Positions 6,610 to 11,477 of a DNA stretch of 11,477 nucleotides are shown here, piece by piece. A program made the translations under genes and the position numbers. This DNA is from Anaerolineales bacterium (lineage in GTDB: Bacteria; Chloroflexota; Anaerolineae; Anaerolineales; E44-bin32), in the NCBI GenBank assembly GCA_011772595.1, contig WVZH01000326.1, forward strand, positions 164,854 to 176,330, in the 5' to 3' direction. Under the pieces are notes generated by a model. That model saw nothing but the letters and a program-made list of their open reading frames with translations, was not told where the DNA came from and did not search any database. Every line of letters starts with the position of its first letter. Positions within the stretch are counted from its first letter, which is position 1.

Positions 6610-8484
6610 ATGCGCAAGAGTACACGTTCTCTTGAGGGTCAAACCGAGCATTTAGAACGGCTTCAACCAGGTACGACCCTCCAAGATCGCTACTTAATCC
6701 TTGGTTTGATTGGTGCTGGAGGTATGAGCAACGTCTACAAAGGACGTGATTTGCATTTCCCTAATGTCCAAAAATTGGTGGCCATCAAAGAGATGACCAG
6801 CATGGTTTCCGACCAGACGATGTACGAAATGATCGTCAACAATTTCGAGCGCGAGGCGGATCTTTTGGCCACCCTTTCGCATCCGGCTATCCCGCGTATC
6901 TACGACTACTTCACTCACAACAACAGTCTATATCTCGTCATGGAATTCATTGACGGCCTGGATCTGGAGGCGTTATTAGTAGAATCGGAAGAATTCCTCC
7001 CTGAGAAGCAGGTAGTCGAGTGGGCCATCGAACTCTGTGACGTTCTCAGCTATCTTCACAATCATCAACCTGAGCCCGTGGTATTCCGCGACATCAAGCC
7101 CTCCAACATCATGATCGATCAGCACGGCCACATTCGATTGATCGACTTTGGTATCGCAAGGATCTTCCAACCGGGTCAGAAGGGCACGATGATCGGTACA
7201 GAGGGTTACTCGCCACCAGAACAGTATCGCGGGGAGGCCTCTCCTGCAGGTGATATTTACGCCCTTGGCGCAACGCTTCATCATCTTCTCACCCGCAGGG
7301 ATCCACGCATCGAACCCCCCTTCTCGTTCGCAGAGCGTCCGATCCGAGACATCAATGCTGAAGTCTCCGCAGAATTTGAAGCGGTCGTGAACGCGGCACT
7401 TGCATACGATCCAAAGAATCGCTATCCGAGCGCAGACGCGATGAAACAAGCGCTCATGGGCGTCGTGAGTACAACGGGGATCTTGGTCAAACCACGTACG
7501 GCCGCTCTCTCAGCTCCTGGTGACACAGTCGATCCAATCTGGACATTCGAGTGCGAAGATGAAATACGCGGCACCCCAATCGTACACAAAGGTGTGGTTT
7601 ATCTCGGTTGTTATGATAACAATCTCTACGCGCTCAATGCTGAGACGGGTGAATTCATGTGGAAATACGCAACAGAAGGAGGGATTCCTGGGCGCCCAGC
7701 CGCAGAGGACGATGTTATCTACGTCGGTTCCGAAGACCATCGGCTCCACGCCGTAACGGCGGATCGGGGTCAATTGGTCTGGACCTACTTCGCGGAGGGT
7801 CCTATCCGCTCGTCACCCACCCTCTCAGATGGTCATGTATTTTTCGGCGCGGACGATAGCCGAATACACGTGGTTAACATGGTTACGGGTCGACGCGCAT
7901 GGCGCGAGACTACAACAGGTCCCATATGGTCCACGCCTCTAGTACAAGACGAAAGGGTGTTTTTCGGGTGTGAGAGCGGTGATTTTTATTGCTTCGATTT
8001 CCGCGGCGAACAGAAATGGCGTAAGAAGATCAAACGCGCGATAACGTCCTCCCCCGTCATCGCCGATGGGCTGGTCTTTTTTAGCTCCATGGATTGGACA
8101 CTCTACGCACTCGAAATTGAGAATGGCTGGCAGGTTTGGCGCTTCCGGATGGGCGGACCCTCCATCTCTTCGCCGACCTACGCGGATGGAAAGATCTTTC
8201 TCGGGTGTGGAGATAACAACATATACGCCATTAACGCCAAACAAGCACGCGAAGCCTGGCGCTTCAAGACCGAGCATCAAGTCACCAGCTCGCCAGTGAC
8301 TCATGAAGATTCGGTCTATTGCGGGTCCGTCGATGGCTCATTTTACTGCCTTGATTTTCGCTCTGGGAGGCTTCGCTGGCGATTCAAGACCGGTGGTCCT
8401 ATCACAGGCTCGCCCGTCATTGATGAGAACAGAATATACTTCGGATCAACAGATCGTATGGTATATTCACTACTCATTGTTTGA
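6610..8484 (+). CDS. Ser/Thr protein kinase with a C-terminal eight-repeat PQQ-like beta-propeller
   Basis: A 624-residue soluble bacterial Ser/Thr kinase. Kinase landmarks: glycine loop GAGGMSNV at 35-42, Lys60 in VAIKEM, the alpha-C EREADLL around Glu82, catalytic loop FRDIKPSN with Asp161 and Asn166, DFG at 179-181, and SPPEQ in place of the APE motif near 201-205. The His of the usual HRD is Phe, but Arg160 and the Asp remain, so it should be active. From about residue 311 eight repeats of about 40 residues follow, each with a W at its start, a 'SP' turn, a 'DGxVFFG' strand and a 'LYAL' strand: a PQQ/quinoprotein-type propeller reaching the last residue. No transmembrane segment lies between the domains, so unlike PASTA kinases it should be cytoplasmic. 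The propeller may sense a ligand or bind a partner, as proposed for AfsK of Streptomyces, which has a similar layout. Substrates unknown. Confidence 0.93.
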   Translation: MRKSTRSLEGQTEHLERLQPGTTLQDRYLILGLIGAGGMSNVYKGRDLHFPNVQKLVAIKEMTSMVSDQTMYEMIVNNFEREADLLATLSHPAIPRIYDYFTHNNSLYLVMEFIDGLDLEALLVESEEFLPEKQVVEWAIELCDVLSYLHNHQPEPVVFRDIKPSNIMIDQHGHIRLIDFGIARIFQPGQKGTMIGTEGYSPPEQYRGEASPAGDIYALGATLHHLLTRRDPRIEPPFSFAERPIRDINAEVSAEFEAVVNAALAYDPKNRYPSADAMKQALMGVVSTTGILVKPRTAALSAPGDTVDPIWTFECEDEIRGTPIVHKGVVYLGCYDNNLYALNAETGEFMWKYATEGGIPGRPAAEDDVIYVGSEDHRLHAVTADRGQLVWTYFAEGPIRSSPTLSDGHVFFGADDSRIHVVNMVTGRRAWRETTTGPIWSTPLVQDERVFFGCESGDFYCFDFRGEQKWRKKIKRAITSSPVIADGLVFFSSMDWTLYALEIENGWQVWRFRMGGPSISSPTYADGKIFLGCGDNNIYAINAKQAREAWRFKTEHQVTSSPVTHEDSVYCGSVDGSFYCLDFRSGRLRWRFKTGGPITGSPVIDENRIYFGSTDRMVYSLLIV

Positions 8485-8517
8485 TTGTGTGAAGAGTAGA
8501 CAGGATACTGAATCAGA

Positions 8518-9414
8518 ATGAATTTTGTACGCAAACTTTTCGACAGATTGTTCAGTCGAAAACCAAGACCACCCAAAGGAGCTATAGTTCAAGTACCTCC
8601 TGATTCAGGAATGCTGGAATCCGTCTGGTCGCTCGACGGCACGCAATCCATCCAGGTCGGCATGGGGCAATCAACAGGGATCGTCAGAACCCACAACGAG
8701 GACTCTCTATTTGCGATGACTGGAAATGCATTTGGAGAGGAGCCATTGCGTGGATTTGGTTTATTCCTCGTTGCGGATGGGATGGGCGGACATCGGGCAG
8801 GCGAAATCGCGAGCTCAATCTCCTTAAAAACGGTCGCAAAACATGTAACTGAACATACACTCATGCAGCTTTTCGATGCGGAATCCCCGGATGAGAACAC
8901 GAGTTTGCAGGAGATATTAAAACAAGCTCTCATCGATGCAAACGAGGCCGTCGTCACGAAAGTCCCTGGGGGGGGAACGACTTTAACAGCAGCTGTGGTG
9001 ATGGACGGCGAGTTGGCAATCGGCCATGTTGGAGACAGTCGTGCCTATGTCATCATTGGCAACGATATGAAAGCTATTACGCGCGACCATTCGTTGGTGG
9101 AAAGGCTCCGCGAACTTGGGCAACTGACACCGGAAGAAGCCGCCGCACATCCTCAACGAAACGTCCTATATCGTGCCATCGGCCAAGGGGCAAATCTGGA
9201 AATCGATACCACTACCCACCCAGTTCCGAACGGTGGATACCTCCTTCTCTGCTCCGACGGACTATGGGGAGAGGTCTCAGAAGACATTATCCGTGGAATT
9301 ATTTATAGCGCCAATCATCCCCAGGATGCCTGCGAGGCTTTGGTTCGCGCTGCGAACGCTGCCGGAGGACCAGACAATATCTCGGCAGTCCTGGTCCGCT
9401 TCCCGTCAAATTGA
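8518..9414 (+). CDS. PP2C-family (PPM) Ser/Thr protein phosphatase
   Basis: A 298-residue metal-dependent phosphatase expected to reverse the neighbouring kinase. The catalytic core is complete: RTHNEDS around 57-63, VADGMGGHRAGE with metal ligands Asp87 and Gly88, GTTLTAAVV, GHVGDSRAY, the DHSLVERL segment, CSDGLWG with Asp247, and GGPDNIS with Asp286-Asn287. The first 15 residues (MNFVRKLFDRLFSRK) form a basic amphipathic helix with F, V and L on one face, then a proline-rich linker to about residue 30; such a helix could touch the membrane or a partner. No true transmembrane segment is present. The gene lies 33 bases after the kinase stop, with only a weak AGGA upstream of its ATG and no promoter that I trust. 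It is followed ten bases later by the J-VWA gene. Confidence 0.93.
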   Translation: MNFVRKLFDRLFSRKPRPPKGAIVQVPPDSGMLESVWSLDGTQSIQVGMGQSTGIVRTHNEDSLFAMTGNAFGEEPLRGFGLFLVADGMGGHRAGEIASSISLKTVAKHVTEHTLMQLFDAESPDENTSLQEILKQALIDANEAVVTKVPGGGTTLTAAVVMDGELAIGHVGDSRAYVIIGNDMKAITRDHSLVERLRELGQLTPEEAAAHPQRNVLYRAIGQGANLEIDTTTHPVPNGGYLLLCSDGLWGEVSEDIIRGIIYSANHPQDACEALVRAANAAGGPDNISAVLVRFPSN

Positions 9415-9418
9415 GAGG
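9413..9418 (+). promoter_or_regulatory. Ribosome binding site fixing the GTG start of the J-VWA gene
   Basis: GAGAGG (within GAGAGGGGG, 9413-9421) overlaps the PP2C stop codon and lies six bases before GTG at 9425. The frame is open upstream for a further 84 codons, but a start at 9425 puts the J domain at the N terminus as in other J proteins. Confidence 0.7.
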
Positions 9419-9424
9419 GGGCAC

Positions 9425-10906
9425 GTGCCAGTTAAGAAAGATTATTACGCGATCCTGGGAGTGCCTAGGAACGCCACCCAAGCCCAAATTAGACGAGCAT
9501 ACCGAGAATCTGCCTTAAGACTCCATCCAGACAAGAACCTAGCTCCGGGTGAAACAGAACTCTTCCTGGATGTTAGCCGCGCGTATGAAACCTTAAGCGA
9601 CCCCGCCACAAGGAAAGCATACGATCTTGAGCTAATAGCTGCCGAGCATGAGCTTGCAGAGCGGGCTGCATTTCGTTGTACCGTCACAAACAGTCGCCTC
9701 AACATTCTGAGAATGGATGAACCTCAGGTTCATTACCTTCTTCTAGACATCATGGCATCCGATAACCTGCCTGCTACTCGCCCACCCGTAAATATGGCAA
9801 TTGTAGTGGACCAGTCGACGTCGATGCGCGGCCAACGATTAGACCGCACACGAGCTGCTGCTCTATCCATTCTGAAGGACCTCGATGAAGAAGATACTGT
9901 ATCTTTGATTTCCTTTAGCGATCGGGCAGAGGTCATCCTTACTCCCGAGCAAGCCAAGGATATAAGAACCGCACGTGCTCGTCTCAGCCTACTCCAAGCG
10001 GGCGGTGGAACGGAAATTGCTCAAGGTATGGAAGAGGGTTTACAAACACTCCATACAAATTTCCGTAAGGAAGCTGTCAACCATATGGTACTTCTCACCG
10101 ATGGGCGCACGTATGGTGATGAGGATATCTGCATCTCTCTTGCCGATCAAGCCGCATCCGATGGGATTACGATTAACTGCGTCGGCATTGGTTCTGAATG
10201 GAGTGATCGCCTCCTAGATGATATCGCCAGTCGTACTGGTGGATACGTCATCTTCCTCAACTCACCTCGAGCCATCAAAGATCTCCTTGAGGGCATCTTC
10301 AACTCCCTGAGCCAAGTCATCGCAAGCTCGATGAAAATAGAGGGAGCCGTCGGACAACAGGTCGATTTACGCTCTGCATTCCGTATTCAACCCGATCCCA
10401 TGCCCTTAGGCGACAGCCTACCCATGAGTCTCGGGCATCTCTTACGCGATTCTCTCATCCGCATCATCATTGAGATGGTCATCCATCCACTCGGGGACAT
10501 GGAGGAGCTAACGCTTGCACACTTGAATATCAGAGGAGATATTCTCAGTGAGGAGGACGAAGTAGCAACCCTTCCCCTCGTAATCCAATCGCCAGTTTCA
10601 CGTGAGCCGGATCTCAATCCTCCACCAGAGGTGATCATCGACGCACTCAACTTGATCGCGTTATACCGTATGCAAGAAAAAGCACGCCATGAATCAGAAT
10701 TGGGCCAATCCGCTCAGGCTGCAAAGCGATTGGAAAATTTAGCAATGCACTTAGTTGCATCTGGGGAACGAGATCTAGCAAAAGCAGCATTGAGCGAGGC
10801 TGTTCGGCTCTCTCGTACGCAACGTCTCTCGAGTGAGGGCGAGAAAATACTCAAATACGGCACACGCGCACTGCTCTTGCCATCTTCTGAGAAGAGTGAG
10901 CAATGA
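9425..10906 (+). CDS. J-domain/von Willebrand factor A fusion protein
   Basis: A 493-residue protein of two recognisable parts. Residues 1-70 are a complete J domain: DYYAILGVPRNA, the helix IRRAYRESALRL, the HPD tripeptide at 34-36 needed to stimulate DnaK, and YETLSDPATRKAYD. No G/F or zinc-finger region follows, so it is a class C J protein. From about 120 to 305 is a VWA domain with an intact MIDAS metal site: Asp129, Ser131 and Ser133 in DQSTSM, Thr196 in GGGTEI, and Asp226 in LLTDGRT. The C-terminal 190 residues hold a beta-rich segment and then helices (ALNLIALYRMQEKARHE onward), as in other bacterial cytoplasmic VWA proteins. No signal peptide or membrane helix is visible. The GTG start and the downstream ATGA overlap place it inside the kinase cluster. 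It probably recruits Hsp70 to a VWA-bound partner; that is inference. Confidence 0.88.
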   Translation: MPVKKDYYAILGVPRNATQAQIRRAYRESALRLHPDKNLAPGETELFLDVSRAYETLSDPATRKAYDLELIAAEHELAERAAFRCTVTNSRLNILRMDEPQVHYLLLDIMASDNLPATRPPVNMAIVVDQSTSMRGQRLDRTRAAALSILKDLDEEDTVSLISFSDRAEVILTPEQAKDIRTARARLSLLQAGGGTEIAQGMEEGLQTLHTNFRKEAVNHMVLLTDGRTYGDEDICISLADQAASDGITINCVGIGSEWSDRLLDDIASRTGGYVIFLNSPRAIKDLLEGIFNSLSQVIASSMKIEGAVGQQVDLRSAFRIQPDPMPLGDSLPMSLGHLLRDSLIRIIIEMVIHPLGDMEELTLAHLNIRGDILSEEDEVATLPLVIQSPVSREPDLNPPPEVIIDALNLIALYRMQEKARHESELGQSAQAAKRLENLAMHLVASGERDLAKAALSEAVRLSRTQRLSSEGEKILKYGTRALLLPSSEKSEQ

Positions 10907-11418
10907 TTGAGTGCCCGTCGTGTAAACACCAGCATTTTGTTGGCACCTTGTTCTGTGTTGAATGCGGAACGAGACTCGTACACACGACACCAGCACCAAC
11001 GTTAACTGGGGAGCGACAGAAGGCTATCCCAGACCCAGGTGGCACCAAACCGCGCGTCCCCGAAGGCCCAGAATTGCATACCGGCGCTCTTATGGGATTG
11101 CGCGTGTTATCGACAGGCGATGTGATCTCACTGTTGGGGAGATCAAATTTCACACTAGGCCGATCCATTCAAGAACAAGCCGTAGTCCCGGACATTGATT
11201 TAGCGCCGTACGACGCGTACGACCACGGCGTGTCCCGCCTCCATGTCGAAATGCGAATCGAAAGCGATGGAGTCTTCATTGTCGACCTCGATAGCGCCAA
11301 CGGCACATTGATTAATGGAGAGCGATTGGAAGCCTTGTCCCCGAAGCCTTTGCATCACGGTGACGTTCTGCAATTAGGCCGCTTTCAGCTGCAACTCATC
11401 TCCAGATACCACAGGTAG
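10903..11418 (+). CDS. Zinc-ribbon/FHA domain protein
   Basis: A 171-residue adaptor-like protein. The N terminus is a short zinc ribbon with Cys4, Cys7, Cys18 and Cys21 (CPSC ... CVECG). A Pro/Gly-rich, probably disordered linker spans about 28-60. Residues about 65-168 are an FHA domain with its phosphothreonine-contacting motifs: LGRS at 85-88, SRLH at 111-114 and NGT at 133-135, followed by NGERLE and HHGDVLQLGRFQL. The FHA fold reads phosphothreonine on partner proteins, so this is a natural reader for the kinase four genes' length upstream; the linker threonines (TTPAPT) could themselves be phosphorylated, which is speculation. The ATG overlaps the stop of the J-VWA gene, so the two are probably made together. 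No membrane segment. Confidence 0.9.
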   Translation: MIECPSCKHQHFVGTLFCVECGTRLVHTTPAPTLTGERQKAIPDPGGTKPRVPEGPELHTGALMGLRVLSTGDVISLLGRSNFTLGRSIQEQAVVPDIDLAPYDAYDHGVSRLHVEMRIESDGVFIVDLDSANGTLINGERLEALSPKPLHHGDVLQLGRFQLQLISRYHR

Positions 11419-11427
11419 AGGTGAAAT

Positions 11428-11477
11428 ATGCCCATTACTGTACTGGTGCACTTGAGTGGTGAAGATCCTGTTCTCGG
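11428..11477 (+). CDS. Start of a further gene in the cluster, truncated by the window end
   Basis: ATG at 11428 follows AGAGGTGA (11417-11424) at normal spacing, nine bases after the FHA stop. The first 17 residues (MPITVLVHLSGEDPVLG) run open to the end of the window. This is too short to assign a family; strand, spacing and ribosome site suggest it belongs to the same operon. Confidence 0.6.
   Translation, partial: MPITVLVHLSGEDPVL

Noticed and set aside
6976..7449. 157-codon minus-strand ORF opposite the kinase domain
   Set aside because: The kinase catalytic loop and DFG motif are encoded on the plus strand across this stretch; no independent evidence supports the antisense frame.
8485..8517. 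Separate promoter for the PP2C gene
   Set aside because: Only a poor GATACT-like element can be found and the gap is 33 bases, so co-transcription with the kinase is simpler.
9173..9424. Open frame extending the J-VWA protein 84 codons upstream, inside the PP2C gene
   Set aside because: The PP2C frame is clearly coding here, with catalytic motifs through residue 287. The GTG at 9425 has a good ribosome site and begins exactly at the J domain.

Overview
This 11.5 kb window looks like ordinary chromosomal DNA, of roughly even GC, from an uncultured-type bacterium. Chloroflexota (Anaerolineae-like) is the best guess. That assignment is inference: it rests on the combination of a soluble Ser/Thr kinase with a PQQ-type propeller, a zinc-ribbon FHA protein, a Cys4 ChlI-type ATPase, a type 2 IPP isomerase and an actinobacterial/Chloroflexota-style prenyl synthase. 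No rRNA or marker gene fixes the phylum. I see no insertion sequence, phage gene, CRISPR array, tRNA or rRNA.

Layout. (1) Positions 1-1749: the tail of a TolB-like propeller protein, then a UDP-glucuronate decarboxylase (TTG start) overlapping a GtrA-family membrane protein; the last two suggest cell-surface glycan synthesis. (2) 1846-3984: a well-formed promoter, then an unidentified 127-residue protein, a hotdog acyl-CoA thioesterase and a ChlI/BchI-type AAA+ ATPase, packed with a 4-bp gap and then a 4-bp overlap. (3) 4018-4311, minus strand: an acyl carrier protein gene with its own consensus-like promoter and a strong intrinsic terminator. (4) 4401-6505, plus strand, divergent from acpP: type 2 IPP isomerase overlapping a polyprenyl diphosphate synthase, which together take isopentenyl diphosphate to a prenyl diphosphate. 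(5) 6558-11477: a new promoter and a tight signalling cluster: Ser/Thr kinase with an eight-repeat propeller, PP2C phosphatase, J-domain/VWA fusion protein, zinc-ribbon FHA protein, and the first 17 codons of another gene.

Four gene pairs share an ATGA stop/start overlap (1252, 2794, 5489, 10903), so translational coupling is common here. Region 5 is the most interesting. It holds a kinase (writer), a phosphatase (eraser), an FHA phosphothreonine-binding module (reader) and a metal-dependent VWA scaffold fused to an Hsp70-recruiting J domain. Together these suggest a soluble phospho-signalling module linked to protein remodelling. Each part belongs to a known family; the J-VWA fusion in this context is what I would check first.
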